64,000 nucleotides of DNA, taken from contig NZ_JASVWB010000004.1 in assembly GCF_030287445.1 (NCBI RefSeq), positions 310,001-374,000 on the forward strand, written 5' to 3'. A program made the position numbers and the translations under genes. Positions within the stretch are counted from its first letter, which is position 1. The number at the start of each line of letters is the position of its first letter. Origin of the DNA: Streptomyces sp. ALI-76-A. GTDB taxonomy: Bacteria; Actinomycetota; Actinomycetes; Streptomycetales; Streptomycetaceae. Positions 1 to 9,237 of the stretch are shown here, in pieces. A model generated the notes under the pieces. It saw only the letters and a program-made list of their open reading frames with translations. It was not told where the DNA came from and did not search any database.

Positions 1-1
1 C

Positions 2-2542
2 GCCGTCGACCCCACCCGGCGGCGCGGCGGCGGAGCCCTGCTCGGCGACCGGATCCGGATGAACAGCCTGGACGGCGACCGGGTCTTCTTCCGGTCCCTG
101 GCCACCCGCGGCCACCACGAACTCCCCGAGGGCCTCACCGACTCCATCGCCGCCTGCAAGGCCGCCGGATACGACCTGGTCATCGTGGAGACGCCCGGCA
201 TCGGACAGGGCGACGCCGCCATCGTCCCGCACTCGGACGTCTCGCTGTACGTGATGACCCCCGAGTTCGGCGCCGCTTCCCAGCTCGAGAAGATCGACAT
301 GCTGGACTTCGCCGACGTGGTCGCGATCAACAAGTTCGAACGGCGCGGCGCGGCGGACGCCCTGCGCGACGTCGGCCGCCAACTGGTCCGCAACCGTGAG
401 GCGTTCCACTCCCGGCCCGAGGAGATGCCGGTCTTCGGCACCAGCGCCGCCACCTTCAACGACGACGGCGTCACCGCCCTGTACCAGCACCTGCTCGGCC
501 TGCTCACCGCCCACGGCCTCCCGGCCGGCCCCGGCACCCTCCCGGCGACGGCCGTGCGCCACTCCACCGGCGCCGCGCAGATCGTGCCCACCGCCCGGGT
601 CCGCTACCTCGCCGAGATCGCCGAGACCGTCCGCGGCTACCACGCCGACACCGGTACCCAGTCCGAGGCCGCCCGGCGCGTGCAGCGGCTGGCCGCGGTG
701 CGGGACGAGCTGCACACGGCCGGGGCGTCCACCGCCGACGTCGAGAAGCTGCTGGTGGACGCCGAGGACAGCCTGCACCCGGCCGCGCGCGGGCTGCTCG
801 AGGACTGGCCGGAGACCGTGCTCGCGTACTCCGGCGAGGAACTGGTGACCGTCACCCGGGGCCGCGAACTGCGCACCGCCCTCGTCCGCGAGTCACTCTC
901 CGGCAGCCTCATCCCCCGCGTCGCCCTGCCCCGTCACACCGACCACGGTGAACTCCTGCGCTTCCTGCGCGCGGAGAACCTGCCCGGCCGCTTCCCGTTC
1001 ACCGCCGGTGTGTTCCCGTTCAAGCGCGAGGGCGAGGACCCGGCGCGGATGTTCGCGGGAGAAGGCGACCCCCAGCGCACCAACCGGCGCTTCCACTACC
1101 TCTCCCGGCACAGCGAGGCCAGCCGCCTGTCCACCGCCTTCGACTCCGTCACCCTCTACGGCCACGACCCGGCCCTGCGCCCCGACATCTACGGCAAGAT
1201 CGGCACGTCGGGCGTGTCCGTGGCCACCCTCGACGACATGAAGGCGCTCTACGCGGGCTTCGACCTCACCGCCCCCACCACCTCGGTCTCCATGACCATC
1301 AACGGCCCGGCCCCCACCGTGCTGGCCTTCTTCCTCAACACGGCCGTCGACCAGCGGCTCGACGCCTTCACCGCCGAGCACGGCCGCGAACCGACCGCCG
1401 AGGAGGCGGACGGGATCCGCCGATACGTCCTCCAGAACACCCGGGGCACGGTCCAGGCCGACATCCTCAAGGAGGACCAGGGCCAGAACACCTGCCTGTT
1501 CTCCACCGAGTTCAGCCTGCGCATGATGGCCGACATCCAGGAGTGGTTCATCGAGCAGGGAGTGCGCAACTTCTACTCGGTGTCCATCTCCGGCTACCAC
1601 ATCGCCGAGGCCGGCGCGAACCCCATCAGCCAGCTCGCCTTCACCCTCGCCAACGGCTTCACCTACGTCGAGGCGTATCTGGCCCGCGGGATGTCCGTCG
1701 ACGACTTCGCGCCCAACCTGTCCTTCTTCTTCTCCAACGGCATGGACCCCGAGTACACCGTCCTCGGCCGCGTCGCCCGCCGCATCTGGGCGGTGGCCCT
1801 GCGCGAGCGGTACGGGGCGGGGGAGCGCAGCCAGAGGCTGAAGTACCACGTCCAGACCTCCGGCCGCTCCCTGCACGCCCAGGAGATGGACTTCAACGAC
1901 ATCCGCACCACTCTCCAGGCACTCATCGCGATCTACGACAACTGCAACAGCCTGCACACCAACGCCTACGACGAGGCCGTCACCACCCCCACCGAGGACT
2001 CCGTCCGCCGGGCCCTGGCCATCCAGCTGATCATCAACCGGGAGTGGGGCCTGGCGATGAACGAGAACCCGTCGCAGGGTTCGTACGTCGTCGACGAACT
2101 CACCGACCTCGTCGAAGAGGCCGTGCTGACCGAGTTCGAGCGGATCAGCGAGCGGGGCGGCGTCCTCGGCGCCATGGAGACCGGCTACCAACGCGGCCGG
2201 ATCCAGGACGAGTCGATGCTCTACGAGCAGCGCAAGCACGACGGCACCCTGCCGATCATCGGCGTCAACACCTTCCGCAAGCCCGGCGGCGACACCGAAC
2301 ACGGGACGGTGGAACTGGCCCGCGCCACCGAGGGGGAGAAGCAGTCCCAGCTCGCCCGGGTGGAGGACTTCCGCAACCGCCATCGCGCCGAGGCCGAGGC
2401 GGCCCTGGCCGAACTGAGGCGCGCCGCCACCAGTGGCGAGAACGCCTTCGCCGTTCTGATGGACGCCGCCCGCGTCTGCTCGCTCCAGCAGATCACCGAG
2501 GCGTTCTTCGAAGTCGGCGGCGAGTACCGCCGCAACGTCTGA
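2..2542 (+). CDS. icmF: Fused isobutyryl-CoA mutase IcmF (5' end outside window)
   Basis: Fused acyl-CoA mutase of the IcmF type, which interconverts isobutyryl-CoA and n-butyryl-CoA with adenosylcobalamin. The reading frame is open from base 2, so the N-terminal cobalamin-binding domain and the GTPase P-loop lie outside the window. Visible parts are the MeaB-like G-domain (ETPGIGQGD near base 188, NKFE base-recognition motif near 329) followed by the mutase domain with AGVFPFKREGEDPARMFAGE near 1009 and the PTTSVSMTINGPAP stretch near 1273. The G-domain fused before the mutase distinguishes IcmF from separate IcmA/IcmB or methylmalonyl-CoA mutase. A 3-hydroxyacyl-CoA dehydrogenase follows 53 nt downstream, consistent with butyryl-CoA metabolism. 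Identity is well supported; substrate is inferred from domain order. Confidence 0.93.
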   Translation, partial: AVDPTRRRGGGALLGDRIRMNSLDGDRVFFRSLATRGHHELPEGLTDSIAACKAAGYDLVIVETPGIGQGDAAIVPHSDVSLYVMTPEFGAASQLEKIDMLDFADVVAINKFERRGAADALRDVGRQLVRNREAFHSRPEEMPVFGTSAATFNDDGVTALYQHLLGLLTAHGLPAGPGTLPATAVRHSTGAAQIVPTARVRYLAEIAETVRGYHADTGTQSEAARRVQRLAAVRDELHTAGASTADVEKLLVDAEDSLHPAARGLLEDWPETVLAYSGEELVTVTRGRELRTALVRESLSGSLIPRVALPRHTDHGELLRFLRAENLPGRFPFTAGVFPFKREGEDPARMFAGEGDPQRTNRRFHYLSRHSEASRLSTAFDSVTLYGHDPALRPDIYGKIGTSGVSVATLDDMKALYAGFDLTAPTTSVSMTINGPAPTVLAFFLNTAVDQRLDAFTAEHGREPTAEEADGIRRYVLQNTRGTVQADILKEDQGQNTCLFSTEFSLRMMADIQEWFIEQGVRNFYSVSISGYHIAEAGANPISQLAFTLANGFTYVEAYLARGMSVDDFAPNLSFFFSNGMDPEYTVLGRVARRIWAVALRERYGAGERSQRLKYHVQTSGRSLHAQEMDFNDIRTTLQALIAIYDNCNSLHTNAYDEAVTTPTEDSVRRALAIQLIINREWGLAMNENPSQGSYVVDELTDLVEEAVLTEFERISERGGVLGAMETGYQRGRIQDESMLYEQRKHDGTLPIIGVNTFRKPGGDTEHGTVELARATEGEKQSQLARVEDFRNRHRAEAEAALAELRRAATSGENAFAVLMDAARVCSLQQITEAFFEVGGEYRRNV

Positions 2543-2595
2543 GCACGCCTGAACGCAGGCGCGTCCACTCCTCTTTCCCACGCAAAGGGCCCCGC

Positions 2596-3465
2596 ATGGA
2601 AACTGTCTCGCGTCTCGGTGTCGTCGGCTGCGGCCTCATGGGCTCCGGCATCGCCGAAATAGCCGCCCTCAGCGGGAGCGGTGTCGACGTCCTCGTCGCC
2701 GAGTCGTCCGCCGACGCCGCCGACGCCGGCCGCCGGCGCGTCGAGGCCTCCCTCGACCGCGCCCTGCGCCGGGGAAAGATCACCGAGGAGCAGCGGGACG
2801 GAGCACGGACCCGCCTCGCCTACACCGCCGACCTGAAGGACATGGCCGACCGTCAGTTCGTGATCGAGGCCGTCGCCGAGAACCGCGAGGTGAAGACCGG
2901 CGTCCTGAAGACCCTCGACCAGGTCGTCACCGACCCCGAAGCCATCCTCGCCACCAACACCTCGTCGATCCCCGTCGTCGACCTGGCGGTGGTGACCGGA
3001 CGGCCCACCCACGTCCTGGGCCTCCACTTCTTCAACCCCGTACCGGTGCAGGCGCTGGTCGAGATCATTCCGGCCCTCACCACGAGTGCCGACACCCTCG
3101 TACGGGCCAGAGCCTTCGCCTCCGAGGTACTGGGCAAGGAGGTCGTCGAGGCGACCGACCGTTCCGGCTTCGTGGTCAACGCGCTCCTCGTGCCCTATCT
3201 GCTCGCCGCGGTGCGCATGGTGGAGACCGGCTCCGCGACACCCGAGGACATCGACCGCGGCATGGAACTGGGCTGCGCGCACCCCATGGGCCCGCTGCGC
3301 CTGCTCGACCTGATCGGCCTCGACACCGCGCAGGCGGTGGCGGAGTCGATGTACGAGGAGTTCAAGGAGCCGCTGTACGCACCGCCCGCGCTGCTGCGCC
3401 GTATGGTCGCCGCCGGCCGGCTCGGCCGCAAGAGCGGCCGCGGCTTCTACGACCACGCCGGCTGA
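2596..3465 (+). CDS. 3-hydroxybutyryl-CoA dehydrogenase family
   Basis: NAD(P)-dependent 3-hydroxyacyl-CoA dehydrogenase of 289 aa, the usual length of short bacterial PaaH/Hbd proteins without a hydratase domain. The N-terminal Rossmann fold carries GCGLMGSGIA at about residues 10-19. The central FFNPVP motif contains the catalytic His just before it (LHFFNPVP). The C-terminal helical domain ends in GRKSGRGFYDH, typical of the family. The ATG start matches the Rossmann start, with GC-rich leader sequence and the mutase gene 53 nt upstream, so the two are probably cotranscribed. It would oxidise 3-hydroxybutyryl-CoA to acetoacetyl-CoA or run in reverse. Confidence 0.92.
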   Translation: METVSRLGVVGCGLMGSGIAEIAALSGSGVDVLVAESSADAADAGRRRVEASLDRALRRGKITEEQRDGARTRLAYTADLKDMADRQFVIEAVAENREVKTGVLKTLDQVVTDPEAILATNTSSIPVVDLAVVTGRPTHVLGLHFFNPVPVQALVEIIPALTTSADTLVRARAFASEVLGKEVVEATDRSGFVVNALLVPYLLAAVRMVETGSATPEDIDRGMELGCAHPMGPLRLLDLIGLDTAQAVAESMYEEFKEPLYAPPALLRRMVAAGRLGRKSGRGFYDHAG

Positions 3466-3564
3466 CAGCGAGCCGTGCGGCCGGTCCGGGCAGGGCCGGC
3501 CCGACTGGGGTGCCGCGCGGGCGCGGCAGTGGCCGGACCAGCCGATCCATGGAACGGTGTCCGG

Positions 3565-3822
3565 ATGCCAGACAACGACTACGACCGGGTACGCCTCGGC
3601 ATCGAGGCCATGACCGCGTACATCTCCGGAAACAACCTCATGACGAAGTACATGATGGAACGCCGCGACTCCGACGGGAATCTCGACCAGGTCGCGGACG
3701 GCGCCACGGCGCTGTGCGCACTGCTGCTGAACCAACTGGCCCACATGACCGGCAAGTCCGAACAGGAGATCCTCCAGGAGATCGCCCGCGGCCTGAACCG
3801 GACGGAGCAGAAGGAACAGTAG
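3565..3822 (+). CDS. Small conserved hypothetical protein, 85 aa
   Basis: Small soluble protein with no signal peptide or membrane segment. It reads MPDNDYDRVRLGIEAMTAYI at the N-terminus and has a largely helical, acidic C-terminal half rich in Glu and Gln. The ATG was chosen because the protein-like composition begins there; an in-frame start 90 nt upstream would add an Arg/Gly/Ala-rich segment that looks like non-coding sequence. Codon third positions are strongly G/C. It lies 99 nt after the dehydrogenase and may be cotranscribed. No family was recognised and no function is proposed. Confidence 0.7.
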   Translation: MPDNDYDRVRLGIEAMTAYISGNNLMTKYMMERRDSDGNLDQVADGATALCALLLNQLAHMTGKSEQEILQEIARGLNRTEQKEQ

Positions 3823-4039
3823 CGACCTCCGCGGAGAGCATCGGGCCCTGCGAACCGCTCCCCGCGGCGGGCCCTCCCCGCACGACTGACATACCGTCAA
3901 CTCACCTGTGGCGCTCGGCATATGAGGAGAGGGCGCGGTTCGCGGACCGGGGCCGACACCGGCCGCCACGCCGTCGCCCGGCGGACAAGGCCCGGGCATC
4001 GTGCCTCCCTCGCAGGGCCGCAGTGAGAGTGAGCAGGAA

Positions 4040-4080
4040 CCGGTCGTGCCGACGGCGAGCGTCGCCGTCGGCACGACCGG
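4040..4080 (-). terminator. Strong hairpin terminator (19-bp stem)
   Basis: A perfect 19-bp inverted repeat with a 3-nt loop (GCG) spans 4040-4058 and 4062-4080. It sits 49 nt beyond the stop codon of the minus-strand secreted protein and also downstream of the plus-strand 85-aa gene, so it can serve both convergent genes. There is no U-tract, which is usual for Streptomyces terminators. Confidence 0.8.
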
Positions 4081-4129
4081 TCGAGGAACCCCACGGTGAC
4101 GGGGCCGCATCGACGAAGTGCTTCCGGGC

Positions 4130-4579
4130 TCAGCCGGCGAACACCCTGCCCTCCCGCACGACGAACCGCGCCGGGTCGGAGCAGCCGATGGACGGTGTGA
4201 CCAGCAGGCTCACGGAGACGGGTGCGGGCTCGCTGCCCGAGGTCGAGAACTGGCAGACGGCGCCCTTGCCCGTGAGGGGGTGCCAGAACCAGCCGTCCAC
4301 GTCGCCCACGGTCACGCGGTCCGACTCCTTCCAGGCGCCGTCGGTCCGCGTGTAGACCTGTAGACGCACGGAGGCTGCGTACTCGTCGTCGGCCGAACGC
4401 AACGCGGTCAGGGTGATCTTGTAGTCGGAGCCGAGCACGGATGACGCGATCTGCCGTGTCTGCGGCGCGGCTGCGGGTGTGCCGGCACTGGAGGCCCCGG
4501 CGCCGGCGGCTCCGAGAGCGGCCGCCATCAGGGCGGTGAGGACCACGGCGGTGCCGCGGCGGGTGCGAGCCAAGCTCAT
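4130..4579 (-). CDS. Secreted protein of unknown function, 149 aa
   Basis: Small exported protein. The N-terminus MSLARTRRGTAVVLTALMAA has a basic n-region, a hydrophobic core of about 15 residues and an Ala-rich cleavage region near residues 28-38, so a Sec signal peptide is likely. The mature part is about 110 aa with beta-strand-like alternation, two cysteines (in AVCQF and SIGCSD) that could form a disulphide, and a WFWHP motif. A GGGGGAAC ribosome site lies just upstream of the ATG. It is transcribed alone toward the hairpin at 4040-4080. The family is not recognised; an extracellular role is inferred only from the signal peptide. Confidence 0.82.
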   Translation of the reverse strand: MSLARTRRGTAVVLTALMAAALGAAGAGASSAGTPAAAPQTRQIASSVLGSDYKITLTALRSADDEYAASVRLQVYTRTDGAWKESDRVTVGDVDGWFWHPLTGKGAVCQFSTSGSEPAPVSVSLLVTPSIGCSDPARFVVREGRVFAG

Positions 4580-4993
4580 GTGTTCCCCCGTTGGAACGAG
4601 TTGGAATGCGCGAAAGGTCGGGTTGCTCCCCGTTCACTGAGTAAGACACCTTGCGTGCCTCAGGGGTTGTAGGCGGCACCCCGCGCATTCCACCGAGAAA
4701 CCGAAGGCGGACGCGGATGCGAACGGATGGCGCGGACTCGGGCTCGGGCTCGGGCTCGGGACGCAGACGTGGGACGCAGGACGACCCGGGACGGGTCGGG
4801 GAACATCGGGGAGGCGTCGACGGCGTCGAGCATCATGCCCCGGACGATGTGCTCCGGCTCGCCGCGTCGCCCCTTGCGCCGTGTCGCGTGGCCGTGCGGG
4901 GCGTCGCACACCGGCCCGCCGCAGCCGGCCGCGGGCCCACGGAGTGACAAGTCGCCCCGCTCGGCTCCCGCGCCGGCGGAATCCGGTCGTACG
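4580..4993. other. Intergenic, no clear gene; short CTCGGG repeat
   Basis: About 414 bases between two minus-strand genes. Four tandem copies of CTCGGG occupy 4737-4760. A minus-strand stretch around 4765-4915 has very high G/C at third codon positions and reads GEPEHIVRGMMLDAVDASP, which looks protein-like but has no convincing start or stop context. It may be a decayed gene end. No RNA gene or strong promoter was seen. Confidence 0.4.
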
Positions 4994-5800
4994 TCAGCGA
5001 GGGGGAAGGCCGGCCAGGAGCTCGGTGACGTGCTCGCGGACCACAGCCCGGCCGGGGGCGTCGAGTGCGCCGACGGCGGTGTCCTGGAGGGCGGTGAGTA
5101 CGTCTTCGACACCGGCGTCGGTGTCGAAGGTGGTGCTGTCGTGGTGGACGTCGTATCCGTCGCGGACCGCGACCCGGAGGCGGCGGTGTCCGCTGTCGTC
5201 GCCCGCGTGCACGGCCACGGCGGTGACGAAGGGCGGCGGTCCGCCCGTTTCGCCGGGCTGCTTGCGGTAGCCGCTGGCGATCGGCTCGTGCCAGCGGAGG
5301 CCGAGCAGGAGGTGTCGCTTGGTCACGGCCTCGGTGAGGTCGGTCTCGCGGAGGCCGTCGGTCTCCAGTACGACGGCTCGGGCGTCGAGGACGAGTGCGG
5401 CGGGCAGGAGACAGCGCAGGGTGCTGCCGACGAGGTTGCCGCCGACTGTGGCGGTGCGGCGCACGGCTCCGGTGCCGACGGTGGCGGCCGCCCGCCGCAG
5501 TGCCTCCGGTACGCGGCCGTCCATCTGGTGGAGCAGCACGGCCGCACCCAGCGCCTCGCGCTCGATCACTCCCGCCTCCGGCAGGTGACGCAGCGACATG
5601 GCCAGGTCGGGGAAGCCGTCGCGCTGCCAGGTGGCCCACACGAGCGTCGCACCGCCTATCGGCACCGCGCCCTCGGCCAGGCACTCCTGTGCTTCGGTCA
5701 CGGACACGGGCAGACGAAGCAGCACGAGAATCCACCAGCCCTTCCGGCGAGTCGGTGGCGGGGAGCGGTCACCACACCTCGGCCACTTGATCACTGACAT
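4994..5800 (-). CDS. FAD-binding subunit-like protein of molybdopterin dehydrogenases
   Basis: Resembles the FAD-binding medium subunit of xanthine/CO dehydrogenase-type molybdoenzymes (CoxM/CutM/XdhB). Diagnostic parts are PIGGATLVWATW near residue 47 and the TVGGNLVGST motif near residue 117, which match the two FAD pyrophosphate-binding loops of this family. At 268 aa it is slightly shorter than the usual 280-300 aa. Genes for the 2Fe-2S small subunit and the molybdopterin large subunit normally sit beside it but are absent here, so it is an orphan and may be non-functional or work with distant partners. The first roughly 28 residues look unlike the family, so a downstream GTG start is possible; an AGGGAAAG site supports the ATG used. 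Confidence 0.75.
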   Translation of the reverse strand: MSVIKWPRCGDRSPPPTRRKGWWILVLLRLPVSVTEAQECLAEGAVPIGGATLVWATWQRDGFPDLAMSLRHLPEAGVIEREALGAAVLLHQMDGRVPEALRRAAATVGTGAVRRTATVGGNLVGSTLRCLLPAALVLDARAVVLETDGLRETDLTEAVTKRHLLLGLRWHEPIASGYRKQPGETGGPPPFVTAVAVHAGDDSGHRRLRVAVRDGYDVHHDSTTFDTDAGVEDVLTALQDTAVGALDAPGRAVVREHVTELLAGLPPR

Positions 5801-5851
5801 GGCGCATTCTTTCCCTGCGAAGGGGGGCGCGTGCAGGGCTCATCGGATCTC

Positions 5852-5885
5852 GCCGCGCGCCCCTCGCGCGCGGGGGGCGCGCGGC
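5852..5885 (-). terminator. Hairpin terminator after GNAT gene
   Basis: A perfect 12-bp G/C stem (5852-5863 with 5874-5885) with a 10-nt loop lies about 100 nt beyond the stop of the minus-strand acetyltransferase. It also precedes the FAD-subunit gene on the same strand, so it probably separates the two transcripts. Confidence 0.6.
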
Positions 5886-5988
5886 CGGCCGTGCTGTCCG
5901 GGTGCCGCACGACTGGCTTCGTGCGGGTGTGCCCGGGATGCACGGGGGCAGTCGGCGGATCGCTGTTCCGCCCCCGTGCCGCCGAAGG

Positions 5989-6504
5989 CTACGGCTGGGT
6001 CGGTCCCTCGGCCGGGAACCGGTACCGGGCCATTCCCTCCTCCGTGCCGACCTGTCGGAATCCGGCCTTGTGCAGCACGCGTACCGAGGCGGGGTTCGTG
6101 GTCTCGACGGTGGCGAGCACCGTGTGGACCTCCGGTGCGGTCAGGGCGAACTCGGTCAGGGCCCGGGTGGCCTCGGCCGCGTACCCGTGTCCGCGGCGGG
6201 TGGCGACGATGCCGTACCCGATTTCGAGGGCGCCCTGGGTGGGCGGCCAGAACAGGCCGGCCGAGCCGATCACGCGGCCGCCATGGCGTTCGACGACGAG
6301 CCGGTGGCCGTAGGTGCCGAGCCACTCGGGGTGCTCGGCGAGGAGACCGGCGATGACCCGGTCGCCCTCGGCGGGGAAGTCCTCGGCCCAGTGGGCGAGC
6401 CGGGTGCCGTGCAGGACGGCGGTGACGTCGTCGCCGGACCACGGCCGCAGGACGAGGCGGTCGGTGCACAGGTCGACGTCGGTCGGTGAGAGGAAGGAAG
6501 ACAC
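5989..6504 (-). CDS. GNAT family N-acetyltransferase (RimJ/RimL-like)
   Basis: Acetyl-CoA-dependent N-acetyltransferase of 171 aa. It starts TDRLVLRPW, typical of the RimJ-like Acetyltransf_3 group, has the acetyl-CoA-binding motif RRGHGYAAEA, and ends with NPASVRVLHKAGF, the conserved C-terminal signature. The GTG start at 6504 was chosen because CAGGAG lies 6 nt upstream and the family N-terminus begins there; upstream in-frame sequence is Arg/Gly-rich and not protein-like. It is a single-gene unit. The acceptor cannot be predicted; this group includes ribosomal-protein and antibiotic acetyltransferases. Confidence 0.88.
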   Translation of the reverse strand: MSSFLSPTDVDLCTDRLVLRPWSGDDVTAVLHGTRLAHWAEDFPAEGDRVIAGLLAEHPEWLGTYGHRLVVERHGGRVIGSAGLFWPPTQGALEIGYGIVATRRGHGYAAEATRALTEFALTAPEVHTVLATVETTNPASVRVLHKAGFRQVGTEEGMARYRFPAEGPTQP

Positions 6505-6791
6505 GTGAGACTCCTGGTCGTCGGTACGACCCGGTCCGCGTGCTGACGGTGCGCGAACCGGACGAGGGCATGCTGAACACGACCGATGGCAGCCATATTC
6601 ATCGACCTCCTCGCCCACCGCGATCACGCGTCCGTCGCGCCGTGCGACGCTACCGGCGCCCGCACGGCGGCGGCAACGGGATATCCCGGCCTCTGCGCCC
6701 TGATCCAGCCGTTCACGTCCGCGGCGAGGGGACGCCGTAACCCTGTGGCCCTCGGGGACACCGCCTGGCGGCGCCCTGTGATACTGGCGGG

Positions 6792-7559
6792 ATGCCGCCG
6801 TCCTCACCTCCGCCGCCGCCCCTTCCGCCCGTCACGGCCGACGCGCCGGTCGGGATCCGGCGTCCGCTGCTCAGCCAGTCCTGGCTGGACGTCACGTTCC
6901 TGCACTGGGCCGCGGATCCGGCCGACGTGGCGGGCGTACTGCCGCCGGGGATCGTCCCCGACACCCTGGGCGGCGTCACCTACGTGGGCGTGGTGGCCTT
7001 CCGGGTGCACCGTTCCGGCTGGCTCGGACTGCCCCCGGTACCCCACCTCGGCAGCTTTCCCGAGACCAACGTCCGCCTCTACACGGTCGACGGGCACGGG
7101 CGGCGCGGTGTCGTCTTCCTCTCGCTGGACGCCTCCCGGCTCGTGCCGGTCGTGGTGGGGCGGATCGGTTTCGGCATGCCGTACGTGTGGTCACGCATGG
7201 GTGTCCGCACCCACGGACGCACCGTCACCTACGCCGGTGCACGGCGGTGGCCCGGCCCGCGCGGCACCCGCAGCCGCATCAGCGTGGAGGTGGGCGAACC
7301 CATACCGGAGCCCACCGAAGTGGAGCACTTCCTGACCGCCCGCTGGGGCCTGCACACCACACTCCTCGGCCGCCCGCTGTACGTGCCCAACACGCACCCG
7401 CGCTGGCCTCTGCACCGGGCCGACCTCATCGAGTGCGACGAGGACCTGGTGGTGGCGGCCGGACTGCCCAGACCGGTGGGCGAGCCGGTGAGCGTCCTGT
7501 ACTCCCCGGGCGTCACGGCCCACTTCGCCCGCCCGGCGTCCGCGCCGAGCACGGTGTGA
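6792..7559 (+). CDS. DUF2071 / YqjF-like protein
   Basis: Protein of 255 aa matching the YqjF/DUF2071 family: QSWLDVTFLHWAADPADVAG near the start, a Gly/Val-rich VTYVGVVAFRVHRSG segment, and PVSVLYSPGV near the end are typical. The family adopts an acetoacetate-decarboxylase-like fold, but its function is unknown. The N-terminal 20 residues are a Pro-rich tail. A hexamer GATACT ends 6 nt before the ATG and there is no Shine-Dalgarno, so the mRNA is probably leaderless. It is divergent from the GNAT gene. Confidence 0.82.
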   Translation: MPPSSPPPPPLPPVTADAPVGIRRPLLSQSWLDVTFLHWAADPADVAGVLPPGIVPDTLGGVTYVGVVAFRVHRSGWLGLPPVPHLGSFPETNVRLYTVDGHGRRGVVFLSLDASRLVPVVVGRIGFGMPYVWSRMGVRTHGRTVTYAGARRWPGPRGTRSRISVEVGEPIPEPTEVEHFLTARWGLHTTLLGRPLYVPNTHPRWPLHRADLIECDEDLVVAAGLPRPVGEPVSVLYSPGVTAHFARPASAPSTV

Positions 7560-7968
7560 CCCGACAGGCCCGCAAGATAACCGGGTCGGCTCCGGGGGCA
7601 CCCTCGCACCGGCCCCCGACGGCGGGCCTGGGGCACCGCACGTCCGGCACGGCCGAGGTGTGTCGCGACGGCGAGCAGACTGCGATCGTCAGCCGCGGAG
7701 CGGCTGCGGAGGCGCTCGGAACAGGACGCACTCAGAGGCGGCGGCAGCGTCACCCGGTGCCCGGCACCCCGGCGGTCATGGTCCGACCCGACCCGAGGGC
7801 GATGCTCCGGTCCGGTCGGTCCGAAACGAGGGGATGCTCCGGTCCGGTCGGTCCGACCCGAGGGCGACAACGGTCAATGCCGACCCGACCCGACCCGTCC
7901 CGTCCCGACCCGACCCGACCCGACCCGACCCGACCCGAGTGTCATGCCCGGCCTGACGCACCCGACAG
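7560..7968. repeat. Repeat-rich intergenic region with CGACC array
   Basis: Two 24-bp direct repeats beginning GATGCTCCGG (7801-7824 and 7833-7856) are followed by 11 tandem CGACC units (two of them CGTCC) at 7881-7935. No convincing gene was seen in these roughly 410 bases. The array lies between two convergent genes. Confidence 0.85.
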
Positions 7969-9159
7969 TCATGTTCCCGCCCGGAAGGCGACCGACGGCT
8001 CGGCAGGGCTCCTCGGCTGCCCGTCGCCGGCCGCGCGCAGACATCGCGCGCCGACCACCGCAGCGAGCAGGCAGAGCATCACCGCGTCTTTGAACGCCCG
8101 CCGTTCGGGCGCCTCCAGCAGAGGCCAGGCGAAGGCCGGGACCTGGGGGAGCAGGGCGATCCAGAGCCAGGGTGAGCGGGGAGCGCTGCCCGGCAGGCCC
8201 GCCGAGGCGAGCAGCGGCAGCAGCGGCACCAGGGCGTAGTGGAGGAACGCGGGCCGGGAGACGAGGAACGTGGCGAACATGATCATCGCGGCGGTCTCCA
8301 CGAGCCGCAGACGCGGGTCGCCGCCGCCCTGCCAGCGCCGATGGGCGAGCAGGAGGCCCGCCCCGGCCAGGACGAGAGCCACTGAGGTGGCCATCCAGGG
8401 CGGTACGGAGAGCCGGGGCAGGACGGTGACCAGTGAGGCGTCGTAGGGACGGGCGAAGTCGTCCTGCCCGCGCAGCAGGAAGGGCAGGACGCGGGTGAAG
8501 AAGAGGTCGGGCCGGGGCATGGCGAGCGCCGCAGTGACGGAGGCCGCGAGCGGGACCAGGACGAGGACGGCGGCCCCCCGCCATGCCCGCGCGAGGAGGA
8601 AGAGCAGGAGCAGTGGGGCGAGCATGGGTTTCAGCGCGATGGCGAGCCCGGTCACCACACCCGCGGCGGTCCAGCGGTCGCGGACCGCGAGGAGCAGGGC
8701 GAGCGGCATCAGTGCCACCGAGGAGGCGGTCCAGTTGGCCAGGACGACCACGCTCCAGAACGGCATGAAGAAGGCGAGTCCGCCCGCGACGAGCACGGCC
8801 AGGCGGCTGTTCGCGGGCACACCGAAGATCCGCAGGGCGAGGAGCCAGCCGGTGAGGACCAGCGCGGCGGCGGTGCAGGGGGCGGCCACGCGCAGGAGGC
8901 GGTCGTCGAGCAGCGCCTCGGGCACGGCGGCGAGCACGCTGCTCGGCAGGTAGAGGAAGCGCGGGTCGGCGTAGGGGGATCCGCCGTCGAGGAAGGTGCG
9001 GGCGGCGGCCACCACGAAGGTGTTGTCCAGACCGGGACGGGGGACGGTGGTGGCCCGATGGACCATCACCGCCGACAGCGCGACGGCGGTCAGCCGGGCC
9101 GGGAGGGAGGCGCGGTGGTGCAGCCAGGAGGTGGCGGGGCTCGACTGGGCGGGGTCCAC
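7969..9159 (-). CDS. GT87-like polytopic membrane glycosyltransferase
   Basis: Integral membrane protein with 8 or more hydrophobic segments, resembling GT87/DUF2029 enzymes that use polyprenyl-phosphate-mannose to build lipoglycans. Supporting features are the LDNTFVVAAARTFLDGGSPY motif after the first membrane segment, with the acidic residue expected in the first outer loop, and the later ALKPMLAPLLLLF segment. The length of about 396 aa fits the family. I prefer the GTG at 9159 because TAGGAT, a good Streptomyces -10 hexamer, ends 7 nt upstream on the minus strand (leaderless); an ATG at 9168 would lie within that hexamer. Acceptor unknown. Confidence 0.8.
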   Translation of the reverse strand: MDPAQSSPATSWLHHRASLPARLTAVALSAVMVHRATTVPRPGLDNTFVVAAARTFLDGGSPYADPRFLYLPSSVLAAVPEALLDDRLLRVAAPCTAAALVLTGWLLALRIFGVPANSRLAVLVAGGLAFFMPFWSVVVLANWTASSVALMPLALLLAVRDRWTAAGVVTGLAIALKPMLAPLLLLFLLARAWRGAAVLVLVPLAASVTAALAMPRPDLFFTRVLPFLLRGQDDFARPYDASLVTVLPRLSVPPWMATSVALVLAGAGLLLAHRRWQGGGDPRLRLVETAAMIMFATFLVSRPAFLHYALVPLLPLLASAGLPGSAPRSPWLWIALLPQVPAFAWPLLEAPERRAFKDAVMLCLLAAVVGARCLRAAGDGQPRSPAEPSVAFRAGT

Positions 9160-9237
9160 GCACCGCATCCTAAGCTGATGGTTCGTCAGATTCAGGGTGC
9201 GACGCGGGCGGACCGGGACCAGTGAGGCGCCTGTGCC

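Noticed and set aside
893..2581. Long minus-strand open frame opposite icmF
   Set aside because: Low-complexity Gly/Ala/Val/Asp composition typical of an antisense shadow in a high-GC gene; the plus-strand protein is clearly real.
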